Below, in pieces: positions 33,302 to 41,053 of a stretch of 64,000 bases of DNA. Origin of the DNA: Microcaldota archaeon (GTDB lineage: Archaea; Micrarchaeota; Micrarchaeia; Micrarchaeales; CABMGC01). Position 1 is the first letter of the stretch. Each line of letters begins with the position of its first letter. The notes below the pieces were generated by a model. That model made no database searches. It saw only the letters and a program-made list of their open reading frames with translations, and had not been told where the DNA came from. A program made the position numbers and the translations under genes. The stretch covers positions 247,218 to 311,217 of the forward strand of contig JAGWHD010000001.1 of assembly GCA_028866995.1 (NCBI GenBank). The letters are read 5' to 3'.

Positions 33302-34252
33302 CTAGACTAGGTAAGTCACAGCTATGGCTACGAAGTACAGGACAACGAGGGAGATGCCGTTGAGCAGCGTCACCCTACCATTGCTCATCGCCCACAGGGC
33401 GAGCATGTTTATCACTATGACCGCTATGAATGCGGACATGGAACCGTGCAGCGAGACAGGCGAAGATGCCAGTATGCCTATGATTCCAAGCAGCACGGTG
33501 TTGTTCTGCAGCTTTCCGCCTATGAACGAGACTATTGCAGTGGATCCGCCGCCGTGCGTCTTCGTCGCTATCTTGTACGCGCCGAGGTTCTCCTCCAGCT
33601 CAGCTGCGAGCGGCGATATCACGAGCGCCAGCCATATCGCCGGGACGCTGATCGCGTTTGACAGCCCTGTCAGCAGGTGCACGAACGTCTCCGAGAGCAG
33701 AAGGACTATGATGGTGCCGATCGCGAGCATGACCATGCCCTCCGCCATTATCTTCCTTGCGGCGCTGTTCCTTGTCCTGGCATATATCTGCTTCCTGGAC
33801 TTCGCGTACCTGTATCCGAGGTATACTGCATATATCAGTATCAGCAGGACTCCAGAGAGCTTGCCGAGGTTCCCGTAGATCAGCAGCACGACCATCGCCA
33901 AGGTCGCTACGAGCAGGAATATCGACTCGACGTGGTAGTCCTCCTTCATCACTATGGGCTGTTTCCATTTCATGGCGTAGACTATGCCGACTATCCCTAT
34001 GCCCAGGGTGAACAGTATTACGTTGCCTCCCAGCGCGGAGCCAAGGGCCACGCCGTCGGAGCCATGCAGCATCGCGATTATGACGAACATCGTTTCGGGG
34101 AGGGCGCCCATTAGCCCCAGTATCACGCCGCCGGCCATTCCCTGGCCCAGGAGCGGCTCAAGCTTGCCCGTAGCCCTGGCCACCAGCTCTGCAGCTATGC
34201 CGAAGCCGGCTATCACTATTACTATCTGAATTATCAGGGATTCGAGGGGCAT
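33302..34252 (-). CDS. CaCA-family sodium/calcium exchanger-like transporter
   Basis: A 316-aa membrane protein with about ten helices in two inverted halves. Each half has an alpha-repeat: GLMGALPETMFVI ... GSALGGNVILFTLG in the first, and ISPLAAELEENLGA in the second. The acidic residues in these repeats bind the cation in the Ca2+/cation antiporter family. Length is normal. It presumably exports Ca2+ or another cation against Na+ or H+. TATA-like CCTTATAAGC lies about 38 bp upstream. It stands alone. Confidence 0.85.
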   Translation of the reverse strand: MPLESLIIQIVIVIAGFGIAAELVARATGKLEPLLGQGMAGGVILGLMGALPETMFVIIAMLHGSDGVALGSALGGNVILFTLGIGIVGIVYAMKWKQPIVMKEDYHVESIFLLVATLAMVVLLIYGNLGKLSGVLLILIYAVYLGYRYAKSRKQIYARTRNSAARKIMAEGMVMLAIGTIIVLLLSETFVHLLTGLSNAISVPAIWLALVISPLAAELEENLGAYKIATKTHGGGSTAIVSFIGGKLQNNTVLLGIIGILASSPVSLHGSMSAFIAVIVINMLALWAMSNGRVTLLNGISLVVLYFVAIAVTYLV

Positions 34253-34330
34253 GCTGATCTGCTCTATATCCAGCTTCTGTTGTAAAGCTTATAAGGCAGT
34301 TCCCGACCGTCCGCAGGGAGGTGCCTGCCC

Positions 34331-34492
34331 TCAGGCGACCTCGAGGTACAGCCAGATGGCGTCTGCCACGAATATGATTATGCCGAGGAGCAGCCATGTG
34401 ATGTCGAAGTAGCTGGTGTAGGTCCAGTAGAGGTCAGCAACAGCTATCACTATGCCCATCAGGATCGCTATGTTGTGCCTCATGTTTGCCAT
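34331..34492 (-). CDS. Small two-helix membrane protein (53 aa)
   Basis: Below the ORF-track size limit. The frame from ATG 34492 to TGA 34331 encodes 53 residues starting MANMRHNIAILMG, with two membrane helices (about 7-20 and 32-50) separated by ADLYWTYTSYFD. Hydrophobic codon choice in one frame over the whole gap argues for a real gene. It lies 25 bp downstream of the COG4315-like gene on the same strand and may share its mRNA. No family is recognised. Confidence 0.55.
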   Translation of the reverse strand: MANMRHNIAILMGIVIAVADLYWTYTSYFDITWLLLGIIIFVADAIWLYLEVA

Positions 34493-34517
34493 TCAATCAC
34501 ATCGATGCCCTTTGGGC

Positions 34518-35060
34518 TCATACCTTCGCGGCGACGAATCCGCCTACGCCGTTGCCTGCAGCCTCGTCAGCCCTCTTGTCTCCGGCATACCTGTACAGCG
34601 GCAGGCCTTTGTACGTAGTCTGCATCGACCCGTCAGCCCTTGTTATGGTGCCGAACTTGGATATGTCAAGGCCTTGCTCCAGGGTGAGGTTCGCGGTATA
34701 GAATACAGGCCACGCAGTTATGCATCCTCCTGTGCATTCGCTCATGCCGCTGTTCTGCGTATCTGAGTTGTAGGTGTAGAGCGCGAATCCGGATGCGTTG
34801 GTAAGGTACATCCCTATAGACGAGTCGTTCACGAACCCCACGCTGTAATTTCCGTAGTAGCCAGTGCTGTTCGTCTGGTTCATCACAGCATGTGTCGTGT
34901 TTGTCCCGTTCATGCCTGCGTTGGCCGCAGTTGTCGTCGCTGGGGCCGTTGTCGGTGCGGTGCTGGGTGCGCTGCTTCCCATTGAGCTCTCTATGACGTA
35001 TACTGCTGCTATCACTACTATAACTGCAACTGCTATCCCTACCAATGCGGACTGATTCAT
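34518..35060 (-). CDS. Anchored secreted-repeat protein (COG4315/Lipoprotein_15-like)
   Basis: A 180-aa protein with an N-terminal helix (about 5-25), a Thr/Ala/Pro-rich linker and one external domain with two Y-x4-D-like units: ALYTYNSDTQNSGMSECTGGCITAWPVF and LPLYRYAGDKRADEAAGNG. This is the pattern of the widely distributed secreted repeat family COG4315, found on bacterial and archaeal surfaces and often next to electron-transfer or copper proteins; biochemical role unknown. A TATA box (CTATTTAAAGC) lies about 30 bp upstream. Confidence 0.78.
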   Translation of the reverse strand: MNQSALVGIAVAVIVVIAAVYVIESSMGSSAPSTAPTTAPATTTAANAGMNGTNTTHAVMNQTNSTGYYGNYSVGFVNDSSIGMYLTNASGFALYTYNSDTQNSGMSECTGGCITAWPVFYTANLTLEQGLDISKFGTITRADGSMQTTYKGLPLYRYAGDKRADEAAGNGVGGFVAAKV

Positions 35061-35107
35061 ATAATCCCGTTATTAACTTTCCTGAAAGCTTTAAATAGAC
35101 TAGTGGC

Positions 35108-35551
35108 TCATCGCAGTTCGTCCAGGAACTCCTTCGGCAGCATGAATGAAAGGTGCTGCCTTGCTTCTTCTATCGGCACCCACTTGTACTCTGAGTGCTC
35201 CTTGCTGAGCCTTATCTCGGCTCCGCCATCCGTGCTGCACCTGTATATCAGGAAAAGCAGGTTGTCCTTGCCGTCGTTTATCCTGAAGTTGGCCGTGACA
35301 GCAGCATAGAGCTGGCCTACCTTTATCCCCTTTATGCCCGTCTCCTCCTCGACCTCTCGTACGAGCGTCTCCTTGACTCCTGGATCCTGCATCTTGCCTC
35401 CGGGCAGGTCCCAATACGGGGCGAAGTTCTGTCCTGGCTTGTGCGGCACTGCCTTAAGCAGAAGGACCTTGCCTTCAGGGTTCTCTATGAGCGCCTTGAC
35501 GCCTATGTAGAATTGAATGTCATCATTGCCCATCCTATCAACTTGCATCAT
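35108..35551 (-). CDS. Nudix hydrolase
   Basis: A 147-aa Nudix protein with the box GGKMQDPGVKETLVREVEEETGI (Gly and REVEEE metal-binding Glu residues intact) and the MutT-like flank YWDLPGGK. It hydrolyses a nucleoside diphosphate linked to another moiety; the substrate is unknown. Its first ATG overlaps the HD gene's stop codon (TAATG), so it is the last gene of a coupled set of three. The track shows the frame fused to upstream noise (from 35782). Confidence 0.88.
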   Translation of the reverse strand: MMQVDRMGNDDIQFYIGVKALIENPEGKVLLLKAVPHKPGQNFAPYWDLPGGKMQDPGVKETLVREVEEETGIKGIKVGQLYAAVTANFRINDGKDNLLFLIYRCSTDGGAEIRLSKEHSEYKWVPIEEARQHLSFMLPKEFLDELR

Positions 35552-36255
35552 TAGTCTATTACTGGCCTTTTTGTCCACGTTCCGGTGCCCTCGGTGTCGA
35601 CGTAAGAGGATCCCTCTCCTTTGGAGATGGACAGATATGCGTCCCTTATGCCCTCCCTGGCTTTCAGCTTTGCGGATACGCTTTCGAGTGCTCTGAAGCC
35701 CCGCACGCTGGTGCGCCTCGCGAACGGCATTATGTACCTCTCGCTCTCGATTATGTACTGGGCGCATTTGTCGTAGGACCATCTCGTCCCGTACAGCATG
35801 GTCCTCAGGTTGTCTATCCTGTCTGCGACCTTTATCAGCCTGCTGCCCATGCCTGCCTTATTGAAATGAGACATGTAGGAGCTTCTGCTGCTGAAAAGGT
35901 TCTGCGATTCGGAAGCGACAAGGGATGCGACCGCCTTACCGAATCTCTTCTCCAGGAAACCTTTCTTGACTCCGCAGTCCTCTATCGTGTCGTGCAGTGC
36001 GGCCGCTGCAAGCACCTTGGGGTCCCTGACCTTGAGCTCATCGATGAGGATCCTCAGCACCCCGTATATGTGTATTATGTAAGGGGTGCGCTTGAGGTAT
36101 ATGCGGAGCTGGCCGTCGTGCCACTTCTCCGCTGACTTTAGCGCCGCAAGCACCTGGTCCCTGCGGTCCTTGGGCAGCTTTGATACTGAGGAATAGCATC
36201 TCCTTCTCTGGAAGGCAAGATTGTCGTAGTTCCGCACCGCAGCACCAGCCGTCAT
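35551..36255 (-). CDS. HD-domain phosphohydrolase (RSH/SpoT-hydrolase-like)
   Basis: A 234-aa single HD domain with AAALHDTIEDCG (about 90-101) and KVADRIDNLRTM (about 142-153). These correspond to the HD, ED and D-x-x-N-L motifs of (p)ppGpp hydrolases of the SpoT/MESH1 type. It has no synthetase domain. It probably hydrolyses (p)ppGpp or a related nucleotide; MESH1 relatives also act on NADPH. It overlaps the coiled-coil gene upstream by 4 nt and the Nudix gene downstream by 1 nt, so all three are co-expressed. Confidence 0.75.
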   Translation of the reverse strand: MTAGAAVRNYDNLAFQRRRCYSSVSKLPKDRRDQVLAALKSAEKWHDGQLRIYLKRTPYIIHIYGVLRILIDELKVRDPKVLAAAALHDTIEDCGVKKGFLEKRFGKAVASLVASESQNLFSSRSSYMSHFNKAGMGSRLIKVADRIDNLRTMLYGTRWSYDKCAQYIIESERYIMPFARRTSVRGFRALESVSAKLKAREGIRDAYLSISKGEGSSYVDTEGTGTWTKRPVID

Positions 36256-36500
36256 ATCTGCTTCAGCTTCCTTGCTGACCTGTCCAGCTCCTTCCTGGCC
36301 CTGTCCATGTGCGCCATGACTATCTCAAGGCTCTCGACAAGGTCCGGCTTTGAGGGGCCGCTCACCTTGTTCATTATCCTTTTGTTTATCCTGACGATCT
36401 CGTTCCTCGCCTCGAGCAGCTGCCTTGACATGCCGTTGAGCATGCTGTAGTCCTTGAGCAGCGCGTTCCTCCTGATGTTTGCCTTTGCCATGCCGATCAT
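36252..36500 (-). CDS. Small basic coiled-coil protein
   Basis: An 82-aa, highly charged helical protein with heptad-like spacing (LLEARNEIVRINKRIMNK, LEIVMAHMDRARKELDRSARKL). No family is recognised. Its stop overlaps the HD gene's start (ATGA), which suggests equimolar production with the HD hydrolase. The ATG at 36491 (MAKANIRRN) is an alternative start. Confidence 0.55.
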   Translation of the reverse strand: MIGMAKANIRRNALLKDYSMLNGMSRQLLEARNEIVRINKRIMNKVSGPSKPDLVESLEIVMAHMDRARKELDRSARKLKQI

Positions 36501-36509
36501 CCCATCCTG

Positions 36510-37016
36510 CTATTTGCCCTTGTGAATCTTATACTTTTCGTAGATGTGCAGCGCCTCGCCTATTATCAGACCGGTAGAGAACGCGAGGAGCATGTTGACG
36601 AATACAGTGGCCAGGAACATGCCCGGAAGCACGATCTCTATCGCGAACCTTGCGATGAACGCGGCCATCCATGCAATGAGTATGTACGGGGCGCGCTTGT
36701 AATGCGTCCTGCCCTCCTTCTCGAAGAACTCTGCGCCGCTGGCATATCTCATGCCTAACAGAAGTCCAACGACCAATGACACTGCTGCTCCTGCGACTAT
36801 CTCAAGAAGGTAAGGACTTGCATAGTAAGATGCAAAAGACACGAGCATAAGTATGGTGTAGACCGCAGGCAGCCTCGCAAGGGTGAACATGCTGAACTTC
36901 GTGCCCTTCATGCTCCTGTATATCCTCAATGTCAGTATAACAGCCACTACAATAAGTACTACGTAGACTGATGGGCCGCTCAGCTGCGATGCCGGATATG
37001 CCTGTAGGAGCTGCAT
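36510..37016 (-). CDS. CcdC/DUF1453-like membrane protein
   Basis: A 168-aa protein with four to five membrane helices. The segment LRIYRSMKGTKFSMFTLARLPAVY after the first helix is the conserved loop of the CcdC/DUF1453 family, and EGRTHYKRAPYILIAWMAAFIARF matches its second conserved block. The role is unknown (linked to cytochrome c biogenesis in Bacillus). TATA-like GATTATAATA is about 30 bp upstream. It lies 9 bp ahead of the coiled-coil gene, so it may head the four-gene set. Confidence 0.65.
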   Translation of the reverse strand: MQLLQAYPASQLSGPSVYVVLIVVAVILTLRIYRSMKGTKFSMFTLARLPAVYTILMLVSFASYYASPYLLEIVAGAAVSLVVGLLLGMRYASGAEFFEKEGRTHYKRAPYILIAWMAAFIARFAIEIVLPGMFLATVFVNMLLAFSTGLIIGEALHIYEKYKIHKGK

Positions 37017-37063
37017 GATATGGATACTGTTGCTCTGTTATTATAATCCTGGCACTTTCCGCT

Positions 37064-37603
37064 TTATAGCCTGCGATACATCATGATGATTGTCTGCTTC
37101 TTCCCTTTCCTCACGACCCCTTCAGGCAGTCTGCCATAGGTCTTGAACCCCATCCGCTTATAGAGCTTGAAGGCGCGAGGATTGAGGCTCCACACGCCAA
37201 GCGCCATGATCTTGTACCTCTTCCTTGCCCTCTGTATCGAATGACGTATGAGCGCGGTTCCTATCCCCATGGACCTGTATCCTCTTCTTACAGATATGCC
37301 AAGCTGCCCTACGTGCGAGCTTTCTGCATTCGGATACTTCGGGGATATGTCGCATGTGCCGACAACTCTGCCGTTGACCTCTGCAACCGAGAATATCCTG
37401 GATCCTTTCCCTACTCCTTTCATCATCTCGTTGAACCACTTCCTCTCATGCTCCATCGTCGGTTTTTTCTTGTACAGCCCCACCCCCATGTCAGGGTTTG
37501 TCTTAACCTCATCGTATCTTTCGTAATAGCAGGATATGATGTCTTTCATATCGCTCCTTCTGATTCCCCTTATCTTGAATTCTTCCTTGACGTCCATGTT
37601 CAT
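37064..37603 (-). CDS. GNAT-family N-acetyltransferase
   Basis: A 179-aa GNAT enzyme with the acetyl-CoA loop RRGYRSMGIGTALI (motif A, about 112-125) and the following LNPRAFKLYKRMGFKTYG (motif B). The substrate may be a protein N terminus or a small amine; the sequence does not say. The ATG at 37603 sits about 23 bp after the bidirectional TATA at 37621-37631, which favours it over the GTG at 37615 in the track. Confidence 0.85.
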   Translation of the reverse strand: MNMDVKEEFKIRGIRRSDMKDIISCYYERYDEVKTNPDMGVGLYKKKPTMEHERKWFNEMMKGVGKGSRIFSVAEVNGRVVGTCDISPKYPNAESSHVGQLGISVRRGYRSMGIGTALIRHSIQRARKRYKIMALGVWSLNPRAFKLYKRMGFKTYGRLPEGVVRKGKKQTIIMMYRRL

Positions 37604-37620
37604 CCTAATTGGCACTGCGG

Positions 37621-37631
37621 ATTTATAAGAT
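37621..37631. promoter_or_regulatory. Bidirectional TATA element between GNAT and AlkZ-like genes
   Basis: ATTTATAAGAT can serve as a TATA box on both strands: it is about 23 bp from the GNAT ATG (37603) and about 26 bp from the glycosylase ATG (37652). Confidence 0.5.
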
Positions 37632-37651
37632 AAAGGAGATATCTTCAGTTG

Positions 37652-38755
37652 ATGGATTCTGATGAGATAGCAGACATGAGGCTGCTAAGCCAAGGGATAA
37701 CTTCGGAGACGTCTGCAAGGCCCGAGGATGTTGTCTCTAGGATGGGAGCCATGCAGGCGCAGGATTACGATGCAGCAATGTGGGCGATAGGCCTAAGGTG
37801 CAGAGGGGGAGTCACGAAGGCGGATGTTGAATCTGCCATAGACAAGAGAAGGATAGCGAGGACGTGGCTTATGAGGGGCACGCTGCACTTCGCCCATTCG
37901 AACGACATCGGGTGGATGCTGAAGCTCTTCGCGCCCAGGCTGATAAGGACCGCGATGCTGCGCGATGCGCATCTCGGGCTCTCCGATAAGGTTATTGACA
38001 GGACAATGGCGCTTTTCGAGAAGGCGCTGAAGGGAGGGAGGCAGCTCTCGAGGAAGGAGATGTACGGGGTGATGAGGAAAGGCAATGTGCCTACGGCAAA
38101 CAACCTCGGCTACCACATGCTCTACAGAGCAGCATGGGACGGGCTGATATGCTTCGGGCTGCACGATGGGAAGCAGCCAACGTTTGCGCTGATGGACGAG
38201 TGGCTGCCCAAGCAGAAGGGGATGGAGAGGGATGATGCGTTGAAGGAGCTGGCAAGGAGGTATTTCTCAAGCCACGGCCCGGCTACAGTGAAGGATTACG
38301 TGTGGTGGTCAGGCCTCAAGGTCTCCGAGGCAATGGAAGGCATTGGAAAAGCCTCGGGCGACATCAAGACAGAGGAGGTGAAAGGAGTCACATATTACTT
38401 TCCAAAAAAGATGCCAAGGCAGAATGGAAACACGCGCAATGCGCACCTCCTTCCTGCCTTCGACGAGTACCTGGTTTCTTATAGCGACAGGTCAGCGATG
38501 CTCGACAGCAGGAAAACCCAGGAATGGCTGCGCAGCGGCAAGATGGCCGTTATCCACAGCAACGGGATATTCACGCCAGTGATAGTCATAGATGGGAAGG
38601 TGGTCGGAGCATGGAAGAGGAGCAAGGAGAAGAAAGGCATTTCTGTGAGGCTGGTACCGTTCGGCAGGATCTCGAAGGAGCACATGGCCCAGATCAAGGA
38701 CGCTGTCGAGGATTATGGCAGGTTCTTCGGGACTGAAGCAATGCTCAAGGCCTGA
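37652..38755 (+). CDS. AlkZ-like winged-helix DNA glycosylase (HTH_42 family)
   Basis: A 367-aa member of the winged-helix HTH_42 family. The MQAQDYDAAMWAIGLR segment (about 33-48) holds the QxQ motif of AlkZ/YcaQ-type glycosylases, which excise bulky alkylation damage or unhook crosslinks. RTWLMRGTLHFAH (the RGTLH segment) and a C-terminal LLPAFDEYLVSYSDR are also typical. Specificity is unknown. The track's TTG at 37649 is one codon upstream. It is followed, convergently, by a Nudix gene with 11 bp overlap. Confidence 0.8.
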   Translation: MDSDEIADMRLLSQGITSETSARPEDVVSRMGAMQAQDYDAAMWAIGLRCRGGVTKADVESAIDKRRIARTWLMRGTLHFAHSNDIGWMLKLFAPRLIRTAMLRDAHLGLSDKVIDRTMALFEKALKGGRQLSRKEMYGVMRKGNVPTANNLGYHMLYRAAWDGLICFGLHDGKQPTFALMDEWLPKQKGMERDDALKELARRYFSSHGPATVKDYVWWSGLKVSEAMEGIGKASGDIKTEEVKGVTYYFPKKMPRQNGNTRNAHLLPAFDEYLVSYSDRSAMLDSRKTQEWLRSGKMAVIHSNGIFTPVIVIDGKVVGAWKRSKEKKGISVRLVPFGRISKEHMAQIKDAVEDYGRFFGTEAMLKA

Positions 38756-39173
38756 ATCCCTGCTCCAGCAGCCTTTGCACAGGGACGAAAAGCGGTTTTG
38801 GCAGCCTCTTCCATTCGAACCATCCGATGGCCTCGCATTTGTCCGGCTCCATTATCCTGGGAGTGCCGGACTTTATCCTGCAGGTGAAGAAAAGTGTTAT
38901 TGAATGCCTGCCCTCTTTCCTGAATATGTTGTTGGTTACTGATGCGAAGCGGAGGCCCTTCACCTTTATCCCGACCTCCTCTTCCAGCTCCCTTTTCACT
39001 GCATCCTCGAACTCCTCGCCGTATTCGAGCCTGCCTCCAGGAGGGGCCCAGGTCCCTCCGCCATGGTTGCCTTTCCTCCTGCACAGCAGGACCTTCCCAT
39101 TCTTGATGACGATCCCTGCGACGCCGATGAAAGGAACGTTCTCTTTTGATATTTTGGTATTGTGTTTATTCAC
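38745..39173 (-). CDS. Nudix hydrolase (MutT/NUDT15-like)
   Basis: A 142-aa Nudix protein with GGRLEYGEEFEDAVKRELEEEVGI as an intact Nudix box and the preceding WAPPGGRLE loop typical of MutT/NUDT15 enzymes, which clean oxidised or non-canonical nucleotides. Its position opposite a DNA glycosylase gene fits a damage-avoidance role but does not prove it. The start has no strong TATA box; the region upstream becomes AT-rich. Confidence 0.88.
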   Translation of the reverse strand: MNKHNTKISKENVPFIGVAGIVIKNGKVLLCRRKGNHGGGTWAPPGGRLEYGEEFEDAVKRELEEEVGIKVKGLRFASVTNNIFRKEGRHSITLFFTCRIKSGTPRIMEPDKCEAIGWFEWKRLPKPLFVPVQRLLEQGFRP

Positions 39174-39177
39174 AGTA

Positions 39178-39756
39178 TCATTTTTTGTATTCGTAAAGTG
39201 ATATGACTACTCCGAAAGTGAGGTATATGGAGAAAATTGCGTAGTTTGTAAGGTACTGCGCCATAAATAACGGGCCGCTATTAGCATATCCAAGAAATTC
39301 AAGACTGATTAGTGAGAATGATATCGCCAAGAATAAAAGAAGATAAAACGGGGTCATAATCGATCTTACTCCTTGCTTTGATTTAATCGTAAAAAGGTTG
39401 CTACTCAGGGCAATTACGATGCTTGCAGCTATAATAAGCACCGAGTCTATTTGGGATAAGATATTTTGATCTATAGCAATCTTTGTGCCATAGGTTATAG
39501 CGGATACGGGAGCCGCCACAGTAAGTAACATTAAAGCCACAGAAAGTTCGAGATTTTTTGTAAGTATGCCATACATATCTTTAGGATGTTTATTCCTCCA
39601 CCATAATACAAAGAAAATCAATGTAAGCAAAATTAATACAAGTGAGACTGTCTTGTATAGTATATTCATTGGTTGATTGGAAAGCATAGCTACAATGGTC
39701 GTACCTACAAAACCTACCAATGCAATAATTATCCATAGAGTTTCTTTTCGGACCAT
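39178..39756 (-). CDS. Hypothetical six-helix membrane protein
   Basis: A 192-aa protein with six predicted membrane helices and short polar loops, including LWWRNKHPKDMYG. No family is recognised. Codon use is AT-rich, unlike genes to the left. TATA-like TTTATAATT on the minus strand (39779-39787) lies about 27 bp before the ATG, so it has its own leaderless promoter. It is divergent from the two other genes of the AT-rich patch. Confidence 0.55.
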   Translation of the reverse strand: MVRKETLWIIIALVGFVGTTIVAMLSNQPMNILYKTVSLVLILLTLIFFVLWWRNKHPKDMYGILTKNLELSVALMLLTVAAPVSAITYGTKIAIDQNILSQIDSVLIIAASIVIALSSNLFTIKSKQGVRSIMTPFYLLLFLAISFSLISLEFLGYANSGPLFMAQYLTNYAIFSIYLTFGVVISLYEYKK

Positions 39757-39943
39757 GATATAGGATAGGTAGCATAATTATAAATGATTTAATATTTGCA
39801 ATTTCTTGATGGGAAGATAAGTAGTATGATGATTTGGGTTGGCACTTTTTCAAGGCTTAATAAAATCAAATTGGTTAGTTAAATCATCGTAGAAAGGGAA
39901 GGAATAAGAGGATTTCATCTGAAATACCTATGGGGTAGTGTTT

Positions 39944-40087
39944 ATGAGTAGACAAGAAAAGAATTGGGCAGGATTTCTCTTGATAGTTGCTGGACTCGTG
40001 ATGATTACATTTAACCAGAATAATATAATAAATGAAATGCTTGGATTCGGAATTCTGGGTGTCGGAGTAATAATGATATTATCCTAG
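39944..40087 (+). CDS. Small two-helix membrane protein (47 aa)
   Basis: Too short for the ORF track. ATG 39944 to TAG 40087 encodes MSRQEKNWAGFLLIVAGLV followed by a polar turn (NQNNIINE) and a second helix (MLGFGILGVGVIMIL). GGGGTAG lies 6-7 nt upstream of the ATG. It precedes the 40095 gene by 7 nt on the same strand, so they form an operon within the AT-rich patch. Confidence 0.5.
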   Translation: MSRQEKNWAGFLLIVAGLVMITFNQNNIINEMLGFGILGVGVIMILS

Positions 40088-40094
40088 TGATAAA

Positions 40095-40868
40095 TTGAAT
40101 AAAGATTTAGCAAAAATACAGAATGAACAGCTTGTTGGCTTTCTACAAGCAAAGCTTGCATTAGTCATAGGTGTTATTCTAATCTTCTTAACGTTTATAG
40201 ATAAATTTAACGTAAAAATAGAGATGGACGGAATACCTATAACGCTAAACAACATCGTAGCTGTAGGTTTTATCCTTATGGCCTTCATCTACATAGATGC
40301 CGATAATAAGGCGTATTCAATTTTGTATTTCTTTGGTTACAGAGAGAGAAAGTCTCGAACTATTGAAGGAATTAAAAAGGCTTTAAAGGAGGTATGGAAA
40401 AAGTATATTATGTCAGATAGGAGATCGTCTAACAGAAGAGAGAACTTATATATAACGGATTTTGGACACGAAGTAAATTTTGTCCAAATCCTTGTGATAG
40501 TATCTACACTTCTTGTTGCTCTGAAAAACCCGTTTGAAACCAATACCTTCACATTTGTATCGAATACATTTTTCATAGGTTTTGTTGTCTTAATTATAGC
40601 ATACTATTTCATGTTAGATTTTGGATTTAATAGGAAAAGTAGAAGCTTCCTGTTGATAACGTTCTTAGCTGCTGTGTGTTTTGCAGCTACTATAGGGTTA
40701 GAAATAGGTGTAGGCATAACCATAACTTCAGGCGCTCCGATAGCCAGCATATACGCTGATGCATATATAATCATTGTAGCGGTTGTGGTCTTCTTGGTAC
40801 TTACGAAACCTATTTCCATAGAGTGGATAAGAGCAATTAGGAGAAGACTTGGGGTTGCGGGGATTTGA
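40095..40868 (+). CDS. Hypothetical membrane protein running into tRNA-Trp
   Basis: A 257-aa protein (TTG start) with two N-terminal helices, a basic soluble stretch (YRERKSRTIEGIKKALKEVWKK ... DRRSSNRREN) and about four further helices. Codons are AT-rich. The last codons (LGVAGI and the stop) lie in the 3' end of the tRNA-Trp gene on the opposite strand, so part of its C terminus is tRNA sequence. That is expected if the element inserted at, or decayed against, the tRNA. No family is recognised. Confidence 0.55.
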   Translation: MNKDLAKIQNEQLVGFLQAKLALVIGVILIFLTFIDKFNVKIEMDGIPITLNNIVAVGFILMAFIYIDADNKAYSILYFFGYRERKSRTIEGIKKALKEVWKKYIMSDRRSSNRRENLYITDFGHEVNFVQILVIVSTLLVALKNPFETNTFTFVSNTFFIGFVVLIIAYYFMLDFGFNRKSRSFLLITFLAAVCFAATIGLEIGVGITITSGAPIASIYADAYIIIVAVVVFLVLTKPISIEWIRAIRRRLGVAGI

Positions 40869-40990
40869 ACCCCGACTCGCAGGTTACTTCATATTTATTT
40901 TGCAATTCCAGATCCTAATCATCGCACAATGTGCTCAATTCTAGATAAACATCTGGAGCCTGCTGCGCTGCCAAGTTACGCGACAACCCC
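40850..40990 (-). tRNA. tRNA-Trp(CCA) with 68-nt intron
   Basis: Minus-strand exons 40953-40990 and 40850-40884 fold as a tRNA: acceptor GGGGTTG/CAACCCC, D stem GCGT/GCGC, anticodon stem GCAGG/CCTGC with loop CTCCAG|A (anticodon CCA) and T arm CGGGG-TTCAAAT-CCCCG. The discriminator is A and no CCA is encoded. The intron (40885-40952) sits at the canonical position 37/38 and contains ATCTGGA, complementary to the anticodon loop TCCAGAT, as in bulge-helix-bulge precursors. Several archaeal tRNA-Trp introns carry C/D guides; here I see only a C-box-like GATGATT and no clear CTGA box. Confidence 0.92.
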
Positions 40991-41053
40991 TTGGTGCTAC
41001 ATTATCTGAACGCTTATTTTTATAGCTTCAGTATAATCTGATAGTGTCTTAAT

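Larger units (their letters stand above)
39176..40849. other. AT-rich patch of membrane-protein genes abutting tRNA-Trp
   Basis: From about 39176 to the tRNA-Trp 3' end the sequence is visibly AT-richer than its neighbours (A/T-rich codons such as ATA, TTT and AAA dominate). It holds three membrane-protein genes without recognisable families. One end is the 3' end of a tRNA gene, a classic integration target. No integrase and no direct repeat of the tRNA 3' end were seen at the left edge, so the island status is inferred from composition and position only. Confidence 0.4.
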
